Shown here: one piece after another, positions 18,444 through 28,129 of the stretch
Position numbering within the stretch: position 1 is the stretch's first letter
Layout of the letters: each line of letters opens with the position of its first letter
NCBI RefSeq assembly: GCF_001424345.1
Contig: NZ_LMPF01000001.1
Coordinates: 389,751-453,750 of the forward strand
From: Burkholderia sp. Leaf177
Lineage (GTDB): Bacteria; Pseudomonadota; Gammaproteobacteria; Burkholderiales; Burkholderiaceae
DNA length: 64,000 nt
Reading direction: 5' to 3'
Program-made: the position numbers and the translations under genes
Notes under the pieces: generated by a model
What the model was told of the DNA's origin: nothing
The model's input: the letters and a program-made list of their open reading frames with translations, nothing else
Database searches by the model: none

Positions 18444-20120
18444 TCAGGCCGTCTCGGGATGACGCGGCACCGGCGGGACGCTGTCGGCGGGATGCACCTC
18501 GCTGCGGTCGCGCCCGCCCGATTTCGCCGCGTAGAGCGCCAGGTCGGCGCGCTTGAGCAGGTTTTCCGCGGTATCGCCGTCGCAAAACGCAGTAATGCCT
18601 ATGCTCACGCTCAAAGCGGTGTCGTCAGGCAGATGAGCGCAATGCTCCTGGTTGAAGCGCTTGCGCAGGCGTTCGAGCACCGCGTGAGCATCGGCGAGAG
18701 AAGTTTGCGGCAGCAGCAGCCCGAATTCCTCGCCGCCGAGCCGGCCGACGCCATCGCTCGCGCGCAATTGTTCCTCGCACATTCGCACGAAATGCTCGAG
18801 CGCGCGGTCGCCGGTCGCGTGGCCAAAACGGTCGTTGATCTGCTTGAAATGGTCGAGATCGGCAATCGCGACGGACAACGGCATGATCGAGGAACGGGCA
18901 ATTTCGACTTCGCGCCGGAGCGTGTCGAGGAAATAACGCCGCGATAAAGCGCCCGTCAGCGCGTCATGGCGTGCTTCAGCCGAAAGCAGCGTATTGGCCG
19001 ACTGCAACTGATTGGCGAGATGCCGCGTCGCCCGATGCAAGCGCCGCTCACGCAGATACGACACGGTGATCACCACCGCCAGCCCGACCACGCCGAGCGC
19101 CGTCAAAAACACGAGCAACTGGTCACGCCGCTGGTTGCGCACGATCTCGGACCAGTTCGGCAACGGATGCACGATATGCGCGGCCAGCCCGGAATTGAGC
19201 CCGGTTCGTTCGTCGTAAAGTGCGGGCGCCGAGCCATCGCTCGTGCTGAACAAGCCGCTGGAAAGCGTGGGAGAAAGCCACGGCGCGTCCGCCCGCAAGC
19301 GCTCGCCTATGCTGGTGATCCGCAAGGTCTGGAAGTCGACGCGGCGGTAGGCGTCGAGCCGCTCGCCGCGCGACATTTTCAGCACGGGAGAATTGGGCAG
19401 CACGCGGTTTTCGAGCTGGCTTTCATTGGCCATCACCACCACGCCGTTGCTATCGGTCACGAACGTCCCGGCGCGCGACACCCAATGGCGCAAGCGGTCG
19501 ATACTCACTTTCGCGATCACCGCCCCGACGAGAAAACCATCGCGATAGATAGGCGTAGCGATAAAAATCCCCGGATCGCCGTTCGTGCGCCCGACCCCGT
19601 AGGTTTCGTTGAACGCGCCGAGCAGCGCCTTTTGAATATATCCGCGCGCCCGCATGTCGACGCCCACAAAGCTGTTCGAATCACTGGCATTGCTCGACGC
19701 CACACAGAAGCCTTGAGTATCGACAACCCAGATGTAATCCAGTCCTGTAAAGCCGCGTGCGTTGCGCAGGAAGTTGTCGACTTTTTCGAGCGCGGGCACG
19801 GTGAGCCACTTCGCCCGCCGGTCGGCTGCGGTCAGCGTGGCATCGACGGAAAAGCTGCGCGACTGGACCAGCGCGACCTGGATCATGTCCATCTCGGCAA
19901 TGGTGGCGGGAATGGCCCGGGACATGGCGAGGTCGCTCGCGATGATCTGCGCGGTGTTATCGACGATGGACGCCGCCATTTGACGTTCCACGTGCATTGA
20001 AGTGGCCAGTTCTTGCTGTACCATTCGGTCCGATACCAGTCCGGCCGCAACCCAGCATACGCATGCAAGCAACGCGCAAGAAAGCGTCGCAATCGCATAG
20101 TGGAAGGTTGTCTTGTTCAT
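18444..20120 (-). CDS. Membrane-bound diguanylate cyclase with dCache-type sensor
   Basis: The protein makes the second messenger cyclic di-GMP from two GTP. It has 558 residues: a first helix (about 8-30), a long periplasmic region (about 30-340) containing a dCache-like double-PAS sensor (GLDYIWVVDTQGFCVASSN, GRTNGDPGIFIATPIYRDG), a second helix near 345-370 and a C-terminal GGDEF domain. The active motif is GGEEF, preceded by RASD five residues upstream, a good RxxD product-inhibition site. Cyclase activity with feedback control is therefore expected. The ligand of the sensor is unknown. Confidence 0.93.
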   Translation of the reverse strand: MNKTTFHYAIATLSCALLACVCWVAAGLVSDRMVQQELATSMHVERQMAASIVDNTAQIIASDLAMSRAIPATIAEMDMIQVALVQSRSFSVDATLTAADRRAKWLTVPALEKVDNFLRNARGFTGLDYIWVVDTQGFCVASSNASDSNSFVGVDMRARGYIQKALLGAFNETYGVGRTNGDPGIFIATPIYRDGFLVGAVIAKVSIDRLRHWVSRAGTFVTDSNGVVVMANESQLENRVLPNSPVLKMSRGERLDAYRRVDFQTLRITSIGERLRADAPWLSPTLSSGLFSTSDGSAPALYDERTGLNSGLAAHIVHPLPNWSEIVRNQRRDQLLVFLTALGVVGLAVVITVSYLRERRLHRATRHLANQLQSANTLLSAEARHDALTGALSRRYFLDTLRREVEIARSSIMPLSVAIADLDHFKQINDRFGHATGDRALEHFVRMCEEQLRASDGVGRLGGEEFGLLLPQTSLADAHAVLERLRKRFNQEHCAHLPDDTALSVSIGITAFCDGDTAENLLKRADLALYAAKSGGRDRSEVHPADSVPPVPRHPETA

Positions 20121-20642
20121 CTGATCTGGCCTGTCTGACTGTCCCGCGGCCCCGCGCGACGAGCAATGTTATGAGTTTTGTGCCGGCACACGAGCATCTT
20201 ACCGGGCGCGGCCTCGCGCGCCGATGGTACTTGCCCCAAGTGCTGTTGCTCAACGCCGACAGTGGCGCTGATTGCAAAAAAATGCTTGGCCTGCTCGACG
20301 CTGGAAACCTCGTCTGGAATGACCTCGAAATGGCCTCGGTTATTCCCGGATGTTTGGATTGGGCGACGTTTTCTTTCGCCCATCAAGTTTGTTATCGGCG
20401 GGAAGCTGCGTTTTTTTAATGATGCAGCACGGCTCGACGTTTTCCGTTGCATCGCCTTGCCAGATAACAAAACGTAAACCAGCAGGCCGCGGTTGTGCCT
20501 GAAACATAGGTTGGTGTAGTGTCATGCGTCCTGAAAACCGGCGTAAAACAGGCGTAGCGCCGGCACACAAGAATACAGACGCCGTACGATGCCCCGATTC
20601 GGGCGCGCCGGCTGCAACAAGCCTCAACGGGGAGGGCGTGTA
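20121..20642. other. Intergenic region before the duplicated permease gene
   Basis: About 520 bases separate the diguanylate cyclase from the divergent ABC permease gene. A CCGGCG/CGCCGG inverted repeat (20538-20563) lies near the permease start. Two short open frames here lack credible starts or composition and are not called. No binding-protein gene is present. Confidence 0.5.
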
Positions 20643-22430
20643 ATGGATTTTGGCTTTAACCTGACTCGCACGGCGAATGCTTCGGCATGGCGTCTTCTGC
20701 CGAATCGATGGGACTTCGTCGCGTTCCCGCTGATCATCTGCATTCTCGCGCTGACCGCGGTGGGATTTCACGAGACGCTTGCGCCTATCTCGACGCTGCA
20801 GACGCAGGCTATTTCGCTGGACCCGTCGAATTTGCCCGAGTACGCGTTGCGCACCACACTGCGCATGCTCGCGGCGATGGTCGCATCGCTCGTGTTCACG
20901 CTCATTTACGGCACGCTCGCGGCCAAGAGCCGGCGTGCGTCCATTGTGCTCGTGCCGATTCTGGATATCCTGCAGTCGGTGCCGGTGCTCGGCTACATCT
21001 CGTTTACGGTCACCTTCTTTCTCGCGCTGTTTCCGGGGCGCGTGGTCGGCGCCGAGCTCGCGGCGATTTTCGCCATTTTCACGAGCCAGGCGTGGAACAT
21101 GACGTTCAGCTTTTACCAGTCGCTGCGCACGGTGCCGCGCGACCTGGACGAAGTCTCGCGCGGTTTTCACCTGACCAACTGGCAGCGCTTCTGGAAGCTC
21201 GAAGTGCCGTTTTCCATGCCGGGCCTCATCTGGAACATGATGATGTCGATGTCCGGCGGCTGGTTCTTCGTGGTCGCGTCCGAAGCAATCGTGGTCGGAA
21301 ACCGGACCATCGTGCTGCCGGGGATTGGCGCTTATCTGGCCACCGCTATTGGCGAGCGCAATCTCGGCGCGATCGGCTGGGTGATCCTCGCCATGACGGT
21401 CGTGATCCTGGCCTACGATCAGCTGATGTTCCGCCCGCTGGTCGCGTGGGCCGACAAATTCCGCATGGAAAATACGAGTTCGGGGAATGTGCCGGAATCG
21501 TGGCTGCTTGACCTGATCCGGCGCACGCGCCTGATTCACCAGTTGCTGGTGCCGGCTGGCTGGCTGATCGGCAAGCTCGCGCGGGTGCCGCTGAAGCTGC
21601 CGTCGCTGCAAGGCGTGAAGCTGCCGCTGCTGGCGAGCGCCGCGTCCGTGTTCACATCTACACCAGCGCGGGCGCGCAATGCTTCCCGTATCGGCGATAT
21701 TGTCTGGGCGTCGATTGTCGTGGCGCTGACCGTGTTCGTGGTCTGGAAAGTCAGCGTGTTTGTTTCGTCCGGCGTGTCGTGGGGCGAAGTCGGACACGTG
21801 TTCTGGCTCGGGCTCATCACGCTTTTCCGCGTCGTGGTGCTGATCGCGGTGGCATCGGTGATCTGGGTGCCGATCGGCGTGCTGATTGGCCTGCGGCCGG
21901 CGCTCGCGAGCAAAATCCAGCCGCTCGCACAGTTTCTCGCGGCGTTCCCGGCGAACCTGCTGTTTCCGGTATTTGTCGTGGTGATCGTGAAGTTCAACCT
22001 GAACCCGGATATCTGGCTTTCGCCGCTGATCGTGCTCGGCACGCAGTGGTATATCCTTTTCAACGTGATAGCCGGCGCGACGTCTTATCCGAACGATTAT
22101 CGCGAGGCCGCCGCCAATTTCCACATCAAGGGCTGGCAATGGTGGCGCCAGGCTATTCTGCCGGGCATCTTCCCGTATTACGTGACCGGCGCGATCACGG
22201 CGTCGGGCGGGGCGTGGAATGCGAGCATCGTGGCCGAAGCGGTATCGTGGGGAAACACGAAGATCGTGGCGCACGGGCTGGGCGCGTATATCGCGGAAAG
22301 TACGGTCAACGGCGATTATCCTAAGATCATCCTTGGGATTGCGGTGATGTCGCTGTTCGTCACGCTCTTCAACCGGCTCTTGTGGCGCCCGTTATTCGCC
22401 TTCGCCGAAGCGCGCTTGCGGCTGGATTGA
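20643..22430 (+). CDS. Duplicated ABC permease of the nitrate/sulfonate-type anion family (COG4986-like)
   Basis: This is an inner-membrane protein of 595 residues made of two fused permease halves. Half one (about 1-290) has the loop DEVSRGFHLTNWQRFWKLEVP; half two (about 345-595) has REAAANFHIKGWQWWRQAILP. These are matching EAA loops, so one chain can replace the usual homodimer. Fused anion permeases of this kind pair with an ATPase bearing an extra C-terminal domain, as encoded next. I start at MDFGFNL, which follows GGAGGG closely. No periplasmic binding protein is encoded nearby. The substrate (nitrate, sulfonate, or another) is unknown. Confidence 0.9.
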   Translation: MDFGFNLTRTANASAWRLLPNRWDFVAFPLIICILALTAVGFHETLAPISTLQTQAISLDPSNLPEYALRTTLRMLAAMVASLVFTLIYGTLAAKSRRASIVLVPILDILQSVPVLGYISFTVTFFLALFPGRVVGAELAAIFAIFTSQAWNMTFSFYQSLRTVPRDLDEVSRGFHLTNWQRFWKLEVPFSMPGLIWNMMMSMSGGWFFVVASEAIVVGNRTIVLPGIGAYLATAIGERNLGAIGWVILAMTVVILAYDQLMFRPLVAWADKFRMENTSSGNVPESWLLDLIRRTRLIHQLLVPAGWLIGKLARVPLKLPSLQGVKLPLLASAASVFTSTPARARNASRIGDIVWASIVVALTVFVVWKVSVFVSSGVSWGEVGHVFWLGLITLFRVVVLIAVASVIWVPIGVLIGLRPALASKIQPLAQFLAAFPANLLFPVFVVVIVKFNLNPDIWLSPLIVLGTQWYILFNVIAGATSYPNDYREAAANFHIKGWQWWRQAILPGIFPYYVTGAITASGGAWNASIVAEAVSWGNTKIVAHGLGAYIAESTVNGDYPKIILGIAVMSLFVTLFNRLLWRPLFAFAEARLRLD

Positions 22431-22511
22431 TCAGCTGCCAAGTTAGTCGAATTTTTGATGTCAGGTCGCCAGCGGCCACACCATTTTGTAATCAGCAACA
22501 CGCGAGCGCCC

Positions 22512-23855
22512 ATGCCAACGCAGACGAATCCTTCCACTCATACGCCGCCATCGTCGCCCACACCGCCGCGCCTTGGCCGGGAAATATTGCACGTCGATCA
22601 GGTCAGCCGCGGTTTTAACAAGACGCAGGGCGAGTTGCTCGTGCTCGAAGATGTCAACCTGAAGCTGCACGAAGGCGAAATCGTCGGGCTTCTCGGCCGT
22701 TCCGGATCGGGGAAATCGACGCTATTGCGGATCATCGCCGGCTTGATCGAACCAACGGGCGGCCAGGTCACTTACCTGAACGAACCGCTGAACGGCCCCG
22801 CGAAGGGCGTGGCGATGGTATTCCAGACGTTCGCGCTGTTTCCGTGGCTCACCGTGCTGCAGAACGTGGAAGCAGGTCTGGAAGCGCAAGGCGTGCCGTC
22901 GAAAGAACGGCGCGAGCGTGCGCTGGCGGCCATCGACCTGATTGGTCTCGATGGCTTCGAAAATGCGTATCCGCGCGAATTGTCGGGCGGGATGCGCCAG
23001 CGTGTTGGTTTTGCGCGCGCGCTGGTCGTCGACCCGACGTTGCTGCTCATGGACGAGCCATTTTCCGCGCTCGACGTGCTGACCGCCGAGAACTTGCGTA
23101 CCGATCTGCTCGACCTGTGGACGCAAGGCAAGATGCCGATCAAGTCGGTGCTGATCGTCACGCACAACATCGAGGAAGCGGTGTTCATGTGCGACCGGAT
23201 CCTGGTGCTGGCATCGAATCCGGGTCGCGTGATGGCGGAGATTCGCGTGCCGTTCAAGCATCCGCGCAATCGTCTCGATCCCGCTTTCCGTCGTTTGGTA
23301 GACGACATCTACGCCAAGATGACCGCGCGCCAACTCGGCGAGGAAAAGAAGAAGGGACTGGAACTGAGCAGTTGGCTGCCGCAAGTGTCGACCAACCTGA
23401 TGGCGGGTTTGATCGAAACGCTTGCCGCCGATCCCTACCATGGCCGTGCCGACATGCCTGAAATTGCGCGCACGCTGCATCTGGAAGTGGACGATCTGTT
23501 TCCTGTTGCAGAAGTCTTGCAGCATCTCGGTTTCGCCGATGTCCGCGAAGGCGATATTTTCCTGACGCCGCCGGCGCGCGTGTTCGCCGAGTTCGGCACG
23601 CAGGAACGCAAGATGATGTTCGCGGAGCATTTGCTGCGGCATGTGCCGCTCGCCGCGCGGATCAAGAAAGTGCTGAACGAACGGCCGGGGCATCGCGCGC
23701 CGCGTGTGCGTTTCGAGCAGGAGCTGGAGGATTTTCTCTCCGATAAAGCCGCCGAGGAAACGCTCGACGCCGTCATCAACTGGGGCCGTTACGGCGAGAT
23801 TTTCTCGTACAACGACCAGACGGAGATCTTCAGCCTGGAAGACGTGGAGTCCTGA
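22512..23855 (+). CDS. ABC ATPase with AAA-associated C-terminal domain (anion-type transporter)
   Basis: This is the ATPase partner of the duplicated permease, 447 residues. The N-terminal 270 residues are a nitrate/sulfonate-type ATPase: Walker A GRSGSGKST, the segment FALFPWLTVLQNVE, signature LSGGMRQRVGFARAL and Walker B LLLMDEPFSALDVL. The C-terminal 150 residues match the pattern of the AAA-associated domain (PF09821 type) that accompanies fused permeases. An ATG at 22458 in the same frame is an alternative start; neither start has a strong ribosome-binding site. The two genes are 80 bases apart and end at a terminator. Confidence 0.9.
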   Translation: MPTQTNPSTHTPPSSPTPPRLGREILHVDQVSRGFNKTQGELLVLEDVNLKLHEGEIVGLLGRSGSGKSTLLRIIAGLIEPTGGQVTYLNEPLNGPAKGVAMVFQTFALFPWLTVLQNVEAGLEAQGVPSKERRERALAAIDLIGLDGFENAYPRELSGGMRQRVGFARALVVDPTLLLMDEPFSALDVLTAENLRTDLLDLWTQGKMPIKSVLIVTHNIEEAVFMCDRILVLASNPGRVMAEIRVPFKHPRNRLDPAFRRLVDDIYAKMTARQLGEEKKKGLELSSWLPQVSTNLMAGLIETLAADPYHGRADMPEIARTLHLEVDDLFPVAEVLQHLGFADVREGDIFLTPPARVFAEFGTQERKMMFAEHLLRHVPLAARIKKVLNERPGHRAPRVRFEQELEDFLSDKAAEETLDAVINWGRYGEIFSYNDQTEIFSLEDVES

Positions 23856-24185
23856 TGCTTCATTGAGACACGCGTTATACGGCGCGGGATAAAAAAACGC
23901 GGCGCTCTGGAAACGGAGGCCGCGTTTTTTGCATCTGGACGTCCCGGTTTGTGTTGCCGTTTTCTCCATTTGCTTCGATTGCATTACCAGAATCCGGGTG
24001 ATTGCCGGCCTTCGCCGTAACGCCCGCCGTCGTGGTTTCGTATCGGACGAAAACCCTTGTCGATTATGGCGTTCCGCTGATTCCAAACGCCAGATTGGAT
24101 CGCTTTCCACAAGATTGATGAACTGCAAACCGTGCTCTACGCTGGGAATCCCGTCTCGCCGGCAGCCAAGAAGGAGCCCGAAACG
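23856..24185. other. Intergenic region before the autotransporter
   Basis: About 330 bases. The first part holds the terminator of the ABC gene pair. The rest presumably carries the autotransporter promoter; the motif AAGAAGGAG just before the ATG at 24186 is a good ribosome-binding site. No gene is seen. Confidence 0.55.
23892..23930 (+). terminator. Terminator after the anion-type ABC genes
   Basis: The stem AAAAAACGCGGC / GCCGCGTTTTTT encloses a 15-base loop and ends in a T-run, 37 bases after the ATPase stop codon. Confidence 0.88.
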
Positions 24186-27100
24186 ATGCGTTTCCCCCAC
24201 GCGCCGTCATCAAGCACGCGGTATTTTCGAACCAGACGGCTCTCGAGTTTCACGATCGGCGTGACGTGCCTGCTGCGCGTGCCATCGGCGTTGGGAAGCT
24301 GCGATAACCTCGCTCCCGTCAGCGGCGAAACCGCCACCTGCGATTCGAGCTTGCCGAATCCATCGGCGGCGGGCGTTGTAGCCGCTGCGGGAAGCACGGG
24401 AGTGACCGTGCGCATTCAGCCGGGCGCCGGTATCAGCGTGAACGGTGGCAGCGCTGTCGTGCTCAGGGATTCGAGCGCGGTTGTGAACCTTGGTTCGCTG
24501 CAAGCCAGCGGCGATACGTTCGACGCCATCACATCGGAAGGCAGCACAAACGGATTCGGCCATAACTCACTCACCAACGCGGGTTCGATCCACACGACCG
24601 GCGCCGAGTCCGAAGGCATGTACAACGGCTCCGCGGCGGTCACGATGGTGAACGCAGCGCCCGGCTCGATCAGCACAAGCGGAGCGAATTCGGCCGCGAT
24701 GCTCGACAGGTCGGCGGCGGGGAGCGGGACGCTCATCAACAACGGCACGCTTGTTACCTCAGGCGACGGTTCGTACGGCATGGCCGCGATGACCTCCGGC
24801 GATTCGCTCGTCAACAATGGCTCGATCAGCACGACAGGAGCCGATGCGCACGGTTTTTTTGCAAATGGCGGACCGGGCAATACAGCACTGACCAACCACG
24901 GTTCCATCGATACTTACGGCGCCAACGCACACGGCATCGTTTCTCTCGATGCCTCGCCGGGCGTCGTCACGAATACGGGATCTGTCGTCGCGCACGGTCC
25001 AGCCGGACTTGGGGCATTCTTTGCGCAAAAGGTCACACTGTTGAACGCGGCCGGGGCGCGCATTGCGAGTGAACAGGACAATGGCATCGATGCCAACGGC
25101 GGCGGCACCATCACCAACGCCGGGACAATCGCTGGCGGCAACGTGGGGATCTCCATCGTCGGCGGCGATGCAAATATTGTGAACAGCGGTGCGATCACGG
25201 GCGGCAGGAATCTTGCGATTTTATCTACCGGGCCGTATGCCGTAACGATCACGAATACGGGAACGATCGCGGGCGGCGGCGGTGTCGCCGTCTGGACCGA
25301 TACCGGCACGAACACATTCAACATGAACGGCGGCACGGTGAGCGGCCTGATTCGCCAAGGCAGCGGCGTCAACACGTTCGTCATGCATGCAGGGCAGGTC
25401 GATGACATCGATCAAGGTGGTTCGCAGCCGCGCTTCACATTGAGCGGCGGCCGCGTGCTGGGGAGCCTGATCAACGGCGGCACGGCGACGATTACCGGCG
25501 GCCGCATCGGCAGCGTCGCTTTGACGTCGGCGCAAAATGCTTTTGCGATGTCGGGCGGATCGATCGACGCAGATATGACAGCAGGCTCCGGGAACACGTC
25601 CGTGGTGCTTTCGGGCGGGATAATCGGCGGCGCGATGAGACTCGGCAACGGGACGAACACCATCACGTTATCGGGCGGCTCGATTACGCAAGGCTTCGCT
25701 TCGGGAGACGGGCAAAACACGTTCAAATGGCTTGATGGCGGCGTGATCGGCGGCGCGGTGACGTTCGGCGCAGGACAAACCGCTGCCACGCTGTCGAACC
25801 TGAGCGACGCGCAACTTTCCTCGACATCCATTTTCGACGCCGGCCTCGGGCGCGACACTTTGACGTTCGATCACGTCGACGCAAGCGCTCCGAGCCGCTT
25901 CGTGAACTGGGAAAGCATCGCGGTGACGAACGCCAGCCGTCTGACGCTCGATTCCCACCGCATCACCTTGGGCGACGCCGACACGCGAACAGGATCGCTC
26001 AGTATCGATTCGACCAGTTCGCTTGCGTTCAACGGCGGCTCATCGGCAATCATGGCAGCCGCGCCGGGCGCACGCGTGACGGTGAACAACGCTGGCGTCA
26101 TCGACTTGACTGGCGGCACGCGAAATACGCTGGTAGTGGGCGGCGACTACGTGGGGCGCTCGGGAATTCTTTTGGTCCAGAGCGTCCTCGGCGCCGACGG
26201 TTCGCCAAGCGGAAAACTGGTGATATCGCAGGGAAGCGCTACCGGCAATACTTCGATTGGCGTGAAGAACGCGGGCGGCGCCGGCGCATTGACGCTCGCC
26301 GATGGGATCATGGTCGTGCAAACCGTCCGGGGCGCAACAACGGCTGCAACGGCGTTTTCGTTGGCGAGCCCGGTGAAGGCCGGCGCGTTCACCTACTACT
26401 TGTTTCGCGGCGGCGTTGCTGCCGGAACCACCGATAACTGGTATTTGCGCTCCAGCGTCGAGACAGTGCCGCCTGTTTTGCCTGTTCCGCCCATCGTGCC
26501 TGTGCCGCCGACCACACCGGCGCCACTGATACCGCCAGTCGGCCCAACGCCGCCAACCGAGCCACCGGCCACCCCGCCAACTCTGCCGGAGCCGCCTGTA
26601 CCCCAATCGCCACCGTCAAATCCACCCGCGACCACGCCGCTCTACAGAATCGAAGTCCCGCTCTACGCGGCGGTTCCGTCGATCACGCGTGAACTCGTCA
26701 TCGATCAGATCGGCACGTTCCACGACCGGCACGGCGAACAATCGCTTCTCGATGAAACCAACGCCTTGCCCGCAAGCTGGGGCCGCGTCTGGGGCAACCA
26801 TGCACGCGTCAGCAGCGACACGGGCGTCGATCCACATTTCAGCGGTTTCACGGGCGGCACGCAAATTGGCCAGGATATTTACGCCGATTCCACCTCATCG
26901 GGGCATCGAAATCATTATGGTCTGCTGCTAGGCGCAGCGCGCGCATCGGGGAATGTGACGGGCTTCGCGCTCGGCATGCCTTCGGTTCAGGCAGGCAGCG
27001 TGGCTGTCGATTCGGCAAGCGCGGGCGCGTATTGGACGCATCTTGGCGCAGGCGGTTGGTACACCGACACCATCGTCACCGGCAGCGCATTGACCGTCAA

Positions 27101-27593
27101 ACCATCGTCGAACGACGGCGTCAGTACGACCACGCATGGCCGTGCGATTGCCGGGTCGGTGGAAGCGGGATTGCCGCTCGCGCTGCTGGATGGATTGAGC
27201 ATCGAACCGCAAGTGCAGGCGATCTGGCAGCACGTGTCGTTAAACGATGTGAACGACGGCATCTCGAGCGTCACTTTCAGTAACCCCAGCTCGTTCGCTG
27301 CCCGTTTGGGACTGCGCGTAACGGACCGCTGGCAGGCGGGCGGGGCGACCTGGCAGCCGTATGCGCGGGTGAACCTCTGGCGTTATTTCGATGCCGCCAG
27401 CAGCGTGGAATTCGGCGGCGCGACCTCCATTCCCGTGCAATCATCGGCGACGCTCGTGGACTTTCAAACCGGCTTGGCAGTGAATATCGGCGTGCGCGCC
27501 AGCCTGTTCGCAAACATCCATTACGCGATGAACATCGGCGGAGCGGGGCGCGCGACCATAGGCGGTGACGCCGGCGTGCGCTGGCGCTGGTGA
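24186..27593 (+). CDS. Autotransporter outer-membrane protein (type Va secretion)
   Basis: This is a 1135-residue surface or secreted protein. A long basic N-terminus and signal sequence (to about residue 40) precede a passenger of about 700 residues. The passenger opens with repeats of about 35 residues built on N-x-G-S-I-x-T-x-G-A (SLTNAGSIHTTGAESEGM, SLVNNGSISTTGADAHGF, ALTNHGSIDTYGANAHGI) and continues as a Gly/Thr/Asn-rich beta-helix. A Pro-rich hinge spans about 759-818. The last 300 residues form the beta-barrel (SWGRVWGNHARVS...), ending in GVRWRW with an aromatic terminus for BAM recognition. No protease or lipase active site is seen, so an adhesin-like role is likely. Confidence 0.9.
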   Translation: MRFPHAPSSSTRYFRTRRLSSFTIGVTCLLRVPSALGSCDNLAPVSGETATCDSSLPNPSAAGVVAAAGSTGVTVRIQPGAGISVNGGSAVVLRDSSAVVNLGSLQASGDTFDAITSEGSTNGFGHNSLTNAGSIHTTGAESEGMYNGSAAVTMVNAAPGSISTSGANSAAMLDRSAAGSGTLINNGTLVTSGDGSYGMAAMTSGDSLVNNGSISTTGADAHGFFANGGPGNTALTNHGSIDTYGANAHGIVSLDASPGVVTNTGSVVAHGPAGLGAFFAQKVTLLNAAGARIASEQDNGIDANGGGTITNAGTIAGGNVGISIVGGDANIVNSGAITGGRNLAILSTGPYAVTITNTGTIAGGGGVAVWTDTGTNTFNMNGGTVSGLIRQGSGVNTFVMHAGQVDDIDQGGSQPRFTLSGGRVLGSLINGGTATITGGRIGSVALTSAQNAFAMSGGSIDADMTAGSGNTSVVLSGGIIGGAMRLGNGTNTITLSGGSITQGFASGDGQNTFKWLDGGVIGGAVTFGAGQTAATLSNLSDAQLSSTSIFDAGLGRDTLTFDHVDASAPSRFVNWESIAVTNASRLTLDSHRITLGDADTRTGSLSIDSTSSLAFNGGSSAIMAAAPGARVTVNNAGVIDLTGGTRNTLVVGGDYVGRSGILLVQSVLGADGSPSGKLVISQGSATGNTSIGVKNAGGAGALTLADGIMVVQTVRGATTAATAFSLASPVKAGAFTYYLFRGGVAAGTTDNWYLRSSVETVPPVLPVPPIVPVPPTTPAPLIPPVGPTPPTEPPATPPTLPEPPVPQSPPSNPPATTPLYRIEVPLYAAVPSITRELVIDQIGTFHDRHGEQSLLDETNALPASWGRVWGNHARVSSDTGVDPHFSGFTGGTQIGQDIYADSTSSGHRNHYGLLLGAARASGNVTGFALGMPSVQAGSVAVDSASAGAYWTHLGAGGWYTDTIVTGSALTVKPSSNDGVSTTTHGRAIAGSVEAGLPLALLDGLSIEPQVQAIWQHVSLNDVNDGISSVTFSNPSSFAARLGLRVTDRWQAGGATWQPYARVNLWRYFDAASSVEFGGATSIPVQSSATLVDFQTGLAVNIGVRASLFANIHYAMNIGGAGRATIGGDAGVRWRW

Positions 27594-27613
27594 AGGCCAG
27601 CGCGCTTGCCGTA

Positions 27614-28129
27614 CTACTGCAGATTCCCCCACCGCGCGACAGCAGGTTCAGCCGATGCCCATTTCCAGCCGCCCGTGTTGTCGTTGCCCTTGCAGGCTTG
27701 CGCCAGGAACCAGTCCTGATGTGCATCGGGTTTGTCGCCGTCGGCCACGGAGAACGCAAACTCGCGGCATGTCGCGAGCGCGCTGCTGAACTCGCGCAAC
27801 ACGCGAACGTTGCCGTGACCGTTCTCCACCGGCAACACATGCTTCACCTTCCACGCTTTTTCATCGCCGACAGGGAGATCGCCCGCGGTCGTCGCAATGG
27901 CGATTTGCTGGTCGCTGTGCAGGCGCTTCATGAGGCGTGCGACGGCTTCGTCTGTCGCGGCCTGGACGACAATGCCCACGCCGAAGCCAATTGCGGGATT
28001 ACTCGTGACCACGCCCGTCGATACACCCGCCGCAGCACCCGCCGCCGCGCCAATGGACGCACAGCCGCTCATGAATACACAGCTCGCCGCCATGCCGGCC
28101 GCGAGCATCAGGCTGAGGCCGGGCCTCAT
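27614..28129 (-). CDS. Predicted lipoprotein, second of a tandem paralogous pair
   Basis: This is a 171-residue lipoprotein: MRPGLSLMLAAGMAASCVFMSGCASIG contains a lipobox (MSGC). A Gly/Ala-rich zipper-like stretch follows (AAAGAAAGVSTGVVTSNPAIGFGVG), and the C-terminal half ends in WKWASAEPAVARWGNLQ. The same ending and design occur in the preceding gene, showing a tandem duplication. Its ATG overlaps the upstream TGA as ATGA, so the pair is translationally coupled. The Gly-rich segment may insert in or cross the outer membrane. The function is unknown. Confidence 0.82.
   Translation of the reverse strand: MRPGLSLMLAAGMAASCVFMSGCASIGAAAGAAAGVSTGVVTSNPAIGFGVGIVVQAATDEAVARLMKRLHSDQQIAIATTAGDLPVGDEKAWKVKHVLPVENGHGNVRVLREFSSALATCREFAFSVADGDKPDAHQDWFLAQACKGNDNTGGWKWASAEPAVARWGNLQ

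Noticed and set aside
20117..20470. 117-codon minus-strand open frame before the diguanylate cyclase
   Set aside because: No recognisable domain, no good ribosome-binding site, and it overlaps the cyclase start region.
20340..22274. 644-codon minus-strand open frame
   Set aside because: It is antisense to the duplicated permease; composition (His, Arg, Asp-rich) is typical of a shadow of hydrophobic coding DNA.
22722..24200. 492-codon minus-strand open frame
   Set aside because: It is antisense to the AAA-associated ATPase and has no family features.
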